DNA from: Paramacrobiotus metropolitanus
Lineage: Eukaryota; Tardigrada; Eutardigrada; Parachela; Macrobiotidae
Length of the DNA: 64,000 nt
NCBI RefSeq assembly: GCF_019649055.1
Contig: NW_026570323.1
Coordinates: 1 to 64,000, forward strand
Direction of reading: 5' to 3'
The notes beneath the pieces were generated by a model, which was not told the DNA's origin, did no database searches, and saw nothing but the letters and a program-made list of their open reading frames with translations. Each line of letters opens with the position of its first letter. The stretch's first letter is position 1. Positions 35,287 to 45,310 of the stretch are shown here, one piece after another. The translations under genes were made by a program, and so were the position numbers.

Positions 35287-35441
35287 CACCCGCACTGGTG
35301 CGGGTGCTAAGTTGTTTTGCTGTTTTCCGATAGTGATTTTCTCCATCTGCCAGATCTTCGATCTGGTAGATTCTTCAGTTGCTAGCCATCGTCGTCTGAG
35401 TAACTTGCTGTTCTTTTAGCCCCGCAGCATTCTGCTGCGGG
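35287..35441. repeat. Cluster of three tight hairpins
   Basis: Hairpin 1 at 35287-35306: CACCCGCAC, two-base loop, GTGCGGGTG. Hairpin 2 at 35346-35370: seven perfect pairs CCAGATC/GATCTGG around a TTC loop, extended by three more pairs. Hairpin 3 at 35421-35441: CCCGCAGCA, TTC loop, TGCTGCGGG. Centres are about 62 and 73 bp apart. They lie in a non-coding stretch between chitinase copies B and C. Role unknown. Confidence 0.75.
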
Positions 35442-35523
35442 AGCATCTGTAGTGACATATGAATGGGATATAAAAGTGTACTACGTAAACTGGATGTCGT
35501 GCGTTGCGCATCTATCCCTAGTT

Positions 35524-35717
35524 AGTTACGTCATACACTACACAGGGTCCTGTCAGTCTGGATCACTGTCCTGGACTCTTTCACGGTCCACGGTAATATT
35601 CTAAGCAGGGCGCAATCCGAGGGAAACCGAGAAACGGCTGAAAAAGGCGCCGATGGGGGAATCGAACCCCGGCTACGTCGTGAGATCCGCGTAGGCAGTA
35701 CCACTGCACCACGGCGC
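35524..35717 (-). repeat. tRNA-derived SINE-like repeat
   Basis: On the minus strand, 35717-35646 is 72 nt with pol III internal promoter boxes: A box TGGTGCAGTGG and B box GGTTCGATTCC. The ends pair (GCGCCG with CGGCGC) and TTTTT follows immediately, as in pol III terminators. The anticodon arm is not standard: CTACG pairs with CGTAG around a 12-base loop, so a working tRNA is doubtful. The downstream tail (35640-35524) shares its last 55 bp with 22680-22745. A degenerate tRNA gene is the alternative. Confidence 0.6.
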
Positions 35718-36529
35718 AATGCGTTGAAATCCTTTGAAAGATTTTGTCGCTGTACGTGAGCCGCTTCTCCGCTCACAAAGGGAACAGCATAATACGCAAC
35801 AAATTCACTTGAACAGCTCTGTGGCTACAGCCTATATATACGTACTTTGCCTGTGCATTTCACAAACCCATTGTGCAATACCGCTAACTGAAATATTACT
35901 GAAATAACTTACTGAATCCACGGCCATTTTGATCAGGCGTCAAGAAAAATAGTGCCAAAATTATCAGCTAAATTTATTGCTTTTTTTATGAATATTCCCC
36001 CTCAGAAACCGCATTTGTATTGAAAATTTAGTTTATATATACGGCAAACAAGTTACAATACGGGTCAGCATGGGATCTCTTTTTACTGTTTACGATACGG
36101 TACGGTATAGATGGGAATAAATTCGTAGAAGAAAATAAATAAATTAAGATCAGAGACACTCATAATCCAACCAAAAACCCATTAAAAAGAGTTCCATACT
36201 GGGCCGCAGTCAAAGGCGGTTAAAGTATACACCAAGAAAATATATTCTCATTTGTCACGTTAATAAATCATCATACAGTAACCTTCTACAATAAAATGAA
36301 TAATAAACATACTAAACTAGCGTGACTAAACTCTTTAAAAGGTTTTGAGACAAAATTATGCTCACATTAAACAGAAATTGTCAGAAATTAAGCGCTCTTG
36401 AGCTCATCAATGATTTCAACCAGAAATGAACCCTAAACAAAGCCAGAGATCTGCTACGATAAAATCCTAAACAGCAGCGCTGAGAAAATCTGCTTAATAT
36501 TCATTGGAGACCAAACAAGGTTATACTGC

Positions 36530-37093
36530 CTAAATGTAACATCCCGATTCGATGGGCACCTCTCCGGGCACGAAGACGGCCAGGACGCGTTTGTAGTACT
36601 GGAAGCGGGCGGTGGCCTGGTCGCGGTTCTGTCCGTGGCACTCGCGGGCCCCGTTAATCGCCTGGATGGTCTCCCCGAACTTCCCTTCCGCCACCCGGGG
36701 GCGGGAGTGCACGTTGGTGGCCCAGAACCAGAAGGCGGTGGCCCAGGCGACGTCCTCGTTGTCGGCGACCATATCGGGATTTCTCAGCAAACGATCGTCG
36801 TGGTACAGTGCTTGGGACGCGGCGCGGTAGTTGGCTTCCCAGGTCAGCTGGATGTATCCGCGTCCGTAATACTTCCCGTACGCCGGGAGGGGATGCTGCT
36901 CCCTCTTCTTCCGCAGTCCGCCAGATTCGTGGATAATGTTGGCCAGGAACATGGACAGTTCGCGGCGTGTGCTGATGTTGCCTCGGGGAGCGCCGCTGAC
37001 GAAGCTCTTGTACTGGGCATTCGTCGGTGCCGGGAAGCCGTTGCTGGTGACCGCCTTCCGGAACTCCTCGTCACTAACCAGATCTTCTGGCAT
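36530..37093 (-). CDS. GH19 chitinase copy C, single exon, no signal peptide
   Basis: A 187-residue protein consisting only of the GH19 catalytic domain. It starts MPEDLVSDEEF, continues SNGFPAPTNAQYKSF, catalytic HESGGLRKKREQHP (both conserved acidic positions present), YGKYYGRGYIQLTWEANY, DVAWATAFWFW, AINGARECHGQN, and ends VPGEVPIESGCYI. The N-terminal residues align with the start of exon 3 in copies D and E, so this copy appears to have gained its own start codon and lost the signal-peptide and knottin exons. Without a secretion signal it would be cytosolic or use an upstream exon not recognised here. The two cysteines absent from copy A are present. The frame is intact. Confidence 0.8.
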   Translation of the reverse strand: MPEDLVSDEEFRKAVTSNGFPAPTNAQYKSFVSGAPRGNISTRRELSMFLANIIHESGGLRKKREQHPLPAYGKYYGRGYIQLTWEANYRAASQALYHDDRLLRNPDMVADNEDVAWATAFWFWATNVHSRPRVAEGKFGETIQAINGARECHGQNRDQATARFQYYKRVLAVFVPGEVPIESGCYI

Positions 37094-37540
37094 GGTTGTT
37101 TGCTTAACCGCTTTGACAGTGTGTTCTGCTTAATCTGAAAAGTGACAATCGATCGCGTAGTAACCAGCTTATACGACAAATACACTAGACGTACTGCGAG
37201 AAATTAAGAATTATTAGAACATAAACATCACTGTTTTGCGTCTGGAAATTTTTGATCGAAAACTATGAAAATTGTCCTCTTCAGTCTTCAGGTAGTTTGA
37301 GTAGAACGAGGTCAAACGGTCGCTCTGCATAAAGCGAAGTGATACGGATACAGGATCTCGCACAAGGTGCAAATGACTGCAACAGGCTACTGCAGTTGCA
37401 GTACATCATGTTCGAGGTTAAAATTTAATCAGGCTTTAGTTAATCGGTGTCATATGTCAGACGATATTAAAACTATAGTTTTCACACCAAAGGTCATTCT
37501 GTAGGACCGTAAGCGTACTACGGTTGGTGAGATCTTATGA

Positions 37541-37741
37541 AATGCATTCTGGAAAATCGGTCTGAACGACCCCCGCCACAACGGCACTGGTGATGACCAA
37601 GAAGCCAGCCATGTTTCGGAGCCCAACCAGCCGGAAGAAAATACGCTGCTGGATACAGTCAAGAATCTGACGCGCGTGATCGGCATGTTCTTACACAGAT
37701 ACCCCAAAATAAACAGCAAAAACGACAGTCTCCGGTTTTGA
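37541..37741 (+). CDS. Possible terminal exon (hypothetical)
   Basis: The open frame contains NGTGDDQEASHVSEPNQPEE, then a helical stretch (NTLLDTVKNLTRVIGMFLHR, YPKIN) and stop at 37739-37741. Composition is protein-like and the helix resembles that in 32855-33136. I find no clear acceptor or partner exon, so the call is weak. Confidence 0.25.
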   Translation, partial: NAFWKIGLNDPRHNGTGDDQEASHVSEPNQPEENTLLDTVKNLTRVIGMFLHRYPKINSKNDSLRF

Positions 37742-37955
37742 ATTCACCGCTCAACAGAACGCATTTGTGCGGATGGCCTATGAAACTTTTGTTTGGTGAC
37801 CTTTAGCGTGTATGCGGATACTCGGCTTCCGGCTACAGATCGTGTGACCAAGCAGAATTAGCCAACACTCTTTCATACTACCTCAATAAGCGTGAAATAC
37901 ATAATTTAGCGCGCGACTTGGGCTTGAAAATTGAAGCTCACTAACTCAAACTGCA

Positions 37956-39291
37956 CTAGCGGCAAACGTTTGATTTCCAGCCAACGTTGAGCGCTTCTTT
38001 CCAAAGCAGCCGGCTGTGTGCGTACAGTACAGATAATCGAATAAGGACAGCGGATACAGGCGGTAACAACCGCCTGGCTGCCAGAGCCGTCACTTCCGGT
38101 CCTTCGAAGGACTTCCCGCGCATAGCGTGCACGAGGCCTGACGACGTGTGGTTCAACTTTGGCCGTATTTTTAGTATAGGTGCCCTATTCCTGGTGTGGT
38201 TGGCCGCCTCGTTGGGGTAGGTGCCACAGGTGACCCCGTCGGAGACACCGCAGCACGGTGTGACGCCCGGGTAACCGCGCGACGGCTTCCGCAGCAGCCA
38301 CTCCCACAGATTCCGTAGTCCGGGACAGTCGCAGTCCGCGTCGGACGGGCACAACGGATTGGAATGCAGATTCAGTTTCGGGCGCACCCAAGGCGTGGAC
38401 AGACTGTACAGCAGGCTGTCGTCGAGGTGCGTCAGACGGTTGCCGGCCAACGAAAGGGTCTCTAATGCCGGCATTGCAAAGTAATCACTGAAGAAGATTT
38501 CCCGCACTTCACTGTACATCACCGAGACTCTCTGCAAACAATAACAGAAAAGGGTTCAGAGTTACGCAGTAATATTAAAGCCGGTAAGGTTAAATGTGAC
38601 GGCAAAAATCAATTCGTACCTCCAATGTTGCTGCCACCGGTGCGAAAACTGACTAATCAAATTTGGTAAAATTCCCTTCGTAAATGTGGATAGTAACGAA
38701 TTTCGATGGATGTCCGTGGGACGCAAAGGCGTCGAGCGAGATGGCCGCTAAGTGGTTGCTCTTCAGCTGCAAGTCCGTCAGCAGCGGGAATCCCGCGAAG
38801 GTCTGGCGCGTCAGCGAAGGAATGTGGAGGCCCGCAAGACGCATCTCGGTGACGGTCGCTTGGACGTTGATGAGGAAGCTGCCCAGCGGGAAGGGCCCGT
38901 CATCCGGCGCCACCCACAAATCGAAGAGCCAGACGCTGGTCAGATTGGGCAGATGCGGCAGCGGTGTGAAGGTACTCAGCAAACAGCTCCCGCCGCAACC
39001 ACCCTGGCTAATCGCATTACCGATCACCAAGCCAGTCAGATTGCGTGAAATAGCGCTGACATTGTACTCCCGCTTGTGGCAGCCGCAGCGTGGCCATCCG
39101 TCGTTACAATCCGGCAGGGCATAGCTGTAGGAAAAGGGAGTTCTTGAGGGTCCAAACCAGATGGGTATCCCCCTCTGTACAGGTCAGCACCGTGGACGTA
39201 TTCGTCGGAATCTGCGCGCAGGAACACCGCTATTGCCGGATAATAATAAGAGCAGCATTACCAACACCTTGAATACTGATACGCGCCGCAT
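37956..39291 (-). pseudogene. Secreted leucine-rich-repeat protein 1, two in-frame stops
   Basis: Exons 39291-38620 and 38531-37956, both joined in phase 0, exactly as in the intact paralogue at 55.9-57.4 kb. The start encodes a clear signal peptide (MRRVSVFKVLVMLLLLLSG). The same frame then meets TGA at 39184-39186, continues with RCGCHKREYNVS, GGCGGSCLLS, WVAPDDGPFP and LRR strands, and meets TAG at 38653-38655. At the latter position the paralogue has Trp (FDWSVF versus FD-stop-SVF), so TGG to TAG is a simple nonsense change. Exon 2 encodes more LRRs (LETLSLAGNRLTHLDD) and a cysteine-rich C-cap. Two stops in one exon argue for a pseudogene over sequencing error. Confidence 0.8.
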
Positions 39292-39955
39292 TGCAGTCAC
39301 CGAATATGGGGTATCCCGTGGCAGACTCAGAGAGCTTCAAATTTCTTGCAGATGATGGTCCCTCCTATCCAAAACTAAGTCAACACGACGGCACACGCAG
39401 GTAAGACATATACCAGTGTTACGGCAACGTGGAAGCGAAGAAACGGCAGTACAATGTTCGGCAACGCTTAATCACGGAGGCAGCTCCCACTGCAATGGAA
39501 CAGGTTTTGTTTGGAAGAAACGGTTAATGCTCTACCGTGAATTTATCTGCGGCTGGTACTGCCGAGCAGTCGTGCACATTTGACGTATTAAAGTGTGTCA
39601 GCGCCCACGCGGATGCCGTGGCATCGTCATGATTCTACCACGGAATTTAAGGTCATGGATCTACCGTTTGGGTATTCACTCGCAGGAAATATAGCTCTTT
39701 CGAATTTCGGAATAAATACAGCGGACAATAGCCCTGAGCAGACCGAAAGCCGCGTTTATGTAAAGCAAGTGGCTTTACGGAAAATTGTCAGTGGACATTT
39801 TGCAGCGAAAACACTCGAGTAGCCAAGTGCATAGAAAGAGGATCGCGGCGGGCGAAGCGCACTGCACTAGTAAATATATGCAATACAGAAATTACGGTAC
39901 AGGGCCGTACAATATAATAATATTATTACAATTTTATACCCTTTAATTACCGGTA

Positions 39956-40172
39956 TAAGAGCGGATGTCAGTAGCCACCTAGATAATCCCCTGTACTGCT
40001 GCCGTCACCCGCCTGGAGTGTGACGTTACGGCAATACATATGGCTAAATCTGGCGCGGTACATAAGATTAAGCACCCTGTGGCCTGTATAGCCACAACGT
40101 CATGCTCTAGCCGGCTGCCGGCAGCAGTACTGAGGGGATTATCTAGGTGGGCCGCTGACATCCCCTCTTATA
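39956..40172. mobile_element. Palindromic MITE, about 215 bp
   Basis: The left end TAAGAGCGGATGTCAG ... CACCTAGATAATCCCCT... and the right end are inverted copies over about 50 bp (the right arm reads GGGGATTATCTAGGTG ... CTGACATCCCCTCTTA). TA dinucleotides flank both ends. A more diverged relative may lie at 22541-22690 in the Slo-like intron (shared AGACGTCGCGGCAG- and TGGTTAAATCTGG-like words). Confidence 0.75.
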
Positions 40173-40447
40173 CGAGTATCTGTACGGTATTGTTTCACTT
40201 CCTTTATCGGCAATAACCACCCAATTAACAGGAACTGCAAACGCTGGTGCACTCCTTAACTAAGTCAACGAAAGCAACTGCACTAACAGAAATACAGTAA
40301 ATGGAGGCACCATCAGAAATAATTAAATCAAATTCGGCAGTGAATTGAATAGCAGTTAAAAAACGATCAAAATATGCCAAGATAAACAGATAAAGCAGAA
40401 GAAATCGCCCAACACCATATAAAAAGCCGTCAATTAACCGTAATTTC

Positions 40448-41642
40448 CTAATTATAGCATCCGGTCTCGATGGGCGTCTCTCCGGGCACAAAGATGGCCA
40501 GGATGCGTTTGTAGTACTGATAGCGGGCTTTGGACTGGTCCAGGTTTTCTCCGTTACACTCGTGCCAACCGTTGATGGCCTTGATGCTCGCGCCGAAATG
40601 CCCCTGTTGCACTCCGTCCTTAGCGTGCACATTGTCGCCCCAGAACCAGAAGCTGGTGTCCCAGGCGACCTGGTCGTCCTTCAGGATGAGGTCGGGATTC
40701 GTCAACAGACGGTCGTCATGGTACAATGCTGCGGACGCAGCCTTGTAGTTGTAATCCCAGGACAACTGGATGTAGCCGCGGCCGTAATACTTCCCGTACT
40801 CTGGCAGCGGGTGTTCCTCCTTGATCTTCTTGAGTCCGCCGGATTCGTGGATGATGTTGGCCAAGAACATGGCCAACTCGCGTTTGGTGGTGATGTGGCC
40901 GTTGGGAGCGCCTTTGACGAAATGATCGTACTGGGCGTCAGTCGGCTGCGGGAAACCGTTGCTGGTCACGGCTTTAAAGAATTGGTCCTTGGTGACAAGG
41001 TTTTTCGACGAGGAACCTGGAGAACCAGTTCGTCTCAAATCTGGTTAGGTTAAAGGTCAAGGAACGGCCTTACCTTGACTGTTAGTGGCTGGCGCCTTCG
41101 GGGTGGTCGGTTTCTGTGCCGGGCGAGTGGCGGCGGTGGTCTGCTTTCCAGCGGTGGGACTGGGCGCGGCTCCGCCGGCTTTCTTGCAGAATCCGAAGGT
41201 TTCGGCGCCGTTGTTGCATTTGAGACCGCTGCAGCACGGAAGGTGGCCGGCACAGCCGGCGTCCTCCGTCTGACAGGCTTCGATCACTGCGCTCTGCAAT
41301 CAAGGAAGTCAGCTGATCATAAATGGCATTTACATTAAAATTAATAGTATTTATATAGTGTTAAACAATATTTGAAATAATAACAGTATTTAAAGAGTAT
41401 AAATCAGTATTTACATAAATGAAATAGTGTTAACAATATTTGAAATGATAACAGTATTTAAATAGCATTAACCAGTATTTAGATTAAATAGTATTTTAGC
41501 AGTAATAAATAGTATTTAAGTTAAGCACCATTTGAGTACTTTAAATAAATAGTATTAAAAAGGGAATTTTTAAGGTGCCTTTTACAGCTGCAAAGCTTAC
41601 CGAACAGGCGATAGCGAGCAGAATTACGGATAATCCTCGCAT
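40448..41642 (-). CDS. Secreted knottin-GH19 chitinase D
   Basis: Three exons: 41642-41601 (signal peptide MRGLSVILLAIACS), 41293-41074 (knottin module and Pro/Thr/Ala linker), 41016-40448 (GH19 domain); phases 0 and 1 agree, giving 276 residues. The knottin-like exon has six cysteines in the order C-x6-C-x5-CC-x4-C-x9-C (CQTEDAGC, CCSGLKC, GFC). The catalytic exon has HESGGL and KEEHP glutamates, YGKYYGRGYIQLSW, HECNG and the GCYN end, and no damage is visible. It should be a secreted chitin hydrolase; the small module may aid chitin binding or act independently. It shares exon structure and upstream sequence with copy E (tandem duplicate) and shares its promoter type with F and G. Intron 1 contains AGTATTTAA-type AT repeats. 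Confidence 0.9.
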
Positions 41643-41746
41643 GGTTAATAAATGGAGCAATCCGTTAAATATAAAAAAAATTTCTTTAAGGTTTCACTGG
41701 TTTTCAAGCGCAGTTGTGAATGATAATATACTGATTACATGACTGC

Positions 41747-42010
41747 CTTATATTTTGTCCGGTCGTGCGACCAAGACTATGCTAACTAAAATCACATCAC
41801 CAGTTTATACGAAGCCGAGCCATCGAATACGCACGTCAGCTTTATTAGAAGAACTTTCGGGTAGAAAAGTTGTTTTCTGACTGGAAATTCGCACGCATCA
41901 GCAACACGTGTGACACGATTTCGTGCTAAATGTAATGTGTACGCGTGAAACCGCCACTATATGCACTAACAGTTAGCGATGGGAAAACTGGCGTAAGCGG
42001 GAATTGTTTC
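41747..42010 (-). promoter_or_regulatory. Shared upstream block of chitinase D
   Basis: A TATA-like AAATATAAGG lies at 41747-41755, about 105 bp before the ATG. Further upstream come GTGACACGATTTCGTG-like and CAGTTAGCGATGGGAAAAC, GGCGTAAGCGGG words. All of these recur in the same order upstream of E, F and G. Promoter function is inferred from conservation and position. Confidence 0.6.
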
Positions 42011-43944
42011 AAGTACCTACTTATACGCTGTGGCGATTGCCTTGTCATCGTAGACAATAATTTGCTGCGCTTGCGCCGAGTTGCGCTCAGCAGAGGCGAA
42101 CGTTAATTAAGATTTGTGAGGTATACATACTGTAAGTTTAACATGTTACCGCTTTTTTTATTTATTACTAATTTAGTAGTAATATTGACAAAATATGCAG
42201 AAATAAAAAATAGTAGCTTTGCTGCTTTGCTCTTAGGATACGTGAATTTTGAGACTATAGCGATTTCTTTCGAAAATCGTTATTAGCATAAGCTAATTAA
42301 ATTAGCGCCTGCGCAATCAGTTCAATATCACTGCTGTAACTGTATTTCTCTTACGCACTTTACGTAATTGCACTTTACGTAATTTGAGATTATCATTTCC
42401 CTTATACTTTCGAAAACTCTAACGCAACGCCAGGTCATCGCAAGAGTTTATTAGCAAGTACACAAAGCAAGAACCAGCGAGCAAAGCAAGCTGATCAGCA
42501 AGAGGCGCATAAACCGCGGGCGCTCGTGTCGAGGAGGGGGGTGTGATTCGTAATATACAAGCGGTTGCAGTATTCTGCATTGCCGCTGAATCCGCTGATG
42601 CGGTACTTTGCGTTGCTGGCGTTTCGGCGACAGCATGCGCTGGCGCATAATACTCCAAGAAAACACAAGTGTCACTGCAAAATAATTGTGTGCAGATTCT
42701 TTGACGCAGTTAAAGAGAAGTGGTTTTTCGCCATGTCGGTGGCGGCAGCTGCATCGTTTCACGCTAGACAGCAACACACGTTGGAAAAATTTAGGTTGTA
42801 CTGCTCCAACGGAAATATTTTGTTGTGACGGCCAGGATTGTGACAACGTCGAATCGCCGTGGCCACAATAATGGTCATCACAATCAACGAATCGCCGCTG
42901 GCGATGCCTTGTTCGGCTTTCGTTAGGTGGCAACTGCCGTCAGCAGGTCGCGGAACGAGTCCACCTTAGCCTCCATGATAAAGCTAAGATTGCGTCTCAT
43001 GTTTTTCAAACGCGCTAACACCAGTGACCTTCGACAGGTTTTCGGTAAGAGAACGGCAGTTCGGCTGCAACCGTCTCTTGGCAAAATCTGGTAGTTATGC
43101 CACTGCTTCGCAAGCGCGTCCCCTCGTACGCTCACCGTCCTCGCAATTTTCCCCACGACGGTTTCATTACAAAAAACCTCTGTTCGGTTTTCGATTTTCT
43201 AACTTTCTGGGCGTTTTTTTTCGGTTTTTCATTTTCTTATCCCACCTTGGTTTCTTATGTTTTATTTTGCTCTCTTGTGCTCGTTATATCGACTTTTATA
43301 GTATGTTTTCTTATGTTTTCTTATATTTTCTCATACTTTCTCATATTTTTTACTTATTTGTACGTTTTCTTATGTTTATTTTTTACTTATTTGTACGATA
43401 CAAAAATAAACTGATTACTGACTGATACAGAATCAGCAATTAAGAGTATCAAGTAGTGACTTGTGTGAGCATCATGTACGTGACATTTGCCATATGTATT
43501 GTATTGTAAATATTGTTGAGTATGTTTTTGGGAACAACCGGGCGAACCAGATAGTTGTATAACCGCATCGGCGCATCCCAAAAAACAGATATAATAATCA
43601 TTAGGAGTCGTATTAATTAATGGTCTACTTTCTATGCGGATGAAATCGTAGTCGTAATTTGCGGTTGTACTCTCACAGGAGTTCATATTCAACAATATAA
43701 ACCGCGCCGTGATGTTTCGTAAACAACACTACAACAGTTCCACTGAGCAAAAACTTTATTAAATGGAAAAATGCTTCTTAATTTATGGTAACGTTCGTGC
43801 TTTCACCGATCAATGCACCAATAATTAAGTCATATACAGTTAGATAGTCAAGTAGTTAGATAGTTAGATAGCTAAGATAAACAGAAAGAGTTTAAGAAGA
43901 ACAGCTCAACAACCAGAGGCAAACAAGCAGCTAACCATAATGGC
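42011..43944. other. No recognisable gene
   Basis: Several overlapping open frames at 42419-43156 on both strands have no domain. The 43200-43400 stretch is T-rich with TTTTCTTATG-like repeats. Nothing else supported. Confidence 0.4.
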
Positions 43945-44957
43945 CTAATTGTAGCATCCGGTTTCGATGGGCGTCTCCCCGGGCACAAAGATGGCCAGGA
44001 TGCGTTTGTAGTACTTGAAGCGGGATTGGGACTGGTCCAGGTTTGCTCCATTGCACTCATGAGCACCGTTGATGGCCTTGATGGTGGCGCCGAAATGCCC
44101 TTCTTGGACTCCGTCATGAGAGTGCACATTGGCACCCCAGAACCAGTAGGTGGTGTCCCAGGCGACCTGGTCGTCCTTCAGGATGAGGTCGGGATTCGTC
44201 AACAGACGGTCGTCGTGGTACAGTGCTTCCGACGCGGAACGGTAGTTGGCCTCCCAGGTCAGCTGGATGTAGCCGCGTCCGTAGTACTTCCCGTACTCCG
44301 CCAGCGGTTGTTCCTCCTTCATCTTCTGCAGTCCGCCGGACTCGTGGAGGATGTTAGCCAGGAACATGGCCAACTCGCGTTTGGTAGTGATGTGCCCGTT
44401 GGGCGCGCCTTTGACGAAATGATCGTACTGGGCGTCCGTCGGCTGCGGGAAACCGTTGCTGGTTACGGCTTTGAAGAATTGGTCCTTGCTGACCAGGTTT
44501 TTTGAGGAGGAACCTGGAGAACCAAGGTTCAGTTTAGAAAATCGGTAATTTATCGAGTTCTTGCTATAAATTAGTCTCCCTTAAATGTGGTTGTGTTAAA
44601 GGTCAAGGAACGGCCCTACCTTGGTTGGTTTTAGCCGGCGCCCGCGGGGTGGTTGGTTTCTGTGCCGGCCGAGGAGCGGTCTCTTCACCACTATTGGGAC
44701 TGGCGTCGGCTCCGTCTGCTTTCTTGCAGAATCCGAATACTTCGGCGCCGTTGTTGCATTTCAGACCGCTGCAGCAGGGAGGAAGATGGCCGGCACAGCC
44801 TTCGTTTTCCGTCTGACAAGCCTCGATTACTACGCTCTGCAAGCGAGAAAGTCAGTTGAGAACTTGATGTTAACTGTATTTAAAAAAAGGTGACTTTAAC
44901 AGATGGAAGCCTTACCGAACAAGCGACAGCGAGCAGGATTACGGTTAATCCTCGCAT
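43945..44957 (-). CDS. Secreted knottin-GH19 chitinase E
   Basis: Three exons: 44957-44916 (MRGLTVILLAVACS), 44836-44620 (knottin module, one codon shorter than D), 44513-43945 (GH19); phases 0 and 1, 275 residues. Knottin cysteines: CQTENEGC, CCSGLKC, GFC. Catalytic blocks: HESGGLQKMKEEQP, YGKYYGRGYIQLTW, AHECNG, GCYN end. It is highly similar to D throughout, including intron positions, and no defect is visible. D and E are head-to-tail tandem duplicates about 2.3 kb apart. The ATG is fixed by the signal peptide and by identity with D. Confidence 0.9.
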
Positions 44958-45052
44958 GATTAATAAATGGAGAAATCGGTTAAAAATATTATAACACAAA
45001 GTAAAGGAGTTAATGCGGAGTTGTGAATGGTAATACAGCGACAGAACGACTG

Positions 45053-45310
45053 CCTTATATAGTCCCATCTGCGATGCCGGCTGTGTTAAAATCGCAGCAC
45101 CGGTTCATACAGAGTACGAAAACCGCGCCAGCAAATTCATACGTCAGCTTTATCATAAGGGTTTTCGGGGAGCCAGACCTTACTGCAACTGGAAATTCTT
45201 TCGCCTCAGCAGCACGTGCAACACGATTTCGTGTTAAATGTACTGTCTCCGCTTATAACCACCACTATGCACTTACAGTTAGCGACGGGAAAGCTGGCGT
45301 AAGCTGAAAT
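45053..45310 (-). promoter_or_regulatory. Shared upstream block of chitinase E
   Basis: TATA-like CTATATAAGG at 45053-45062, about 100 bp before the ATG, followed upstream by CACGATTTCGTG, CAGTTAGCGACGGGAAAG and GGCGTAAGC words in the same order as at D, F and G. Confidence 0.6.

Noticed and set aside
35646-35717. Standard functional tRNA gene
   Set aside because: Promoter boxes and terminator fit, but the anticodon arm has a 12-base loop; called a tRNA-derived repeat instead.
42419-43156. Several overlapping frames of 80-160 codons on both strands
   Set aside because: No domain or conserved motif; mutually overlapping, so at most one could be real and none stands out.
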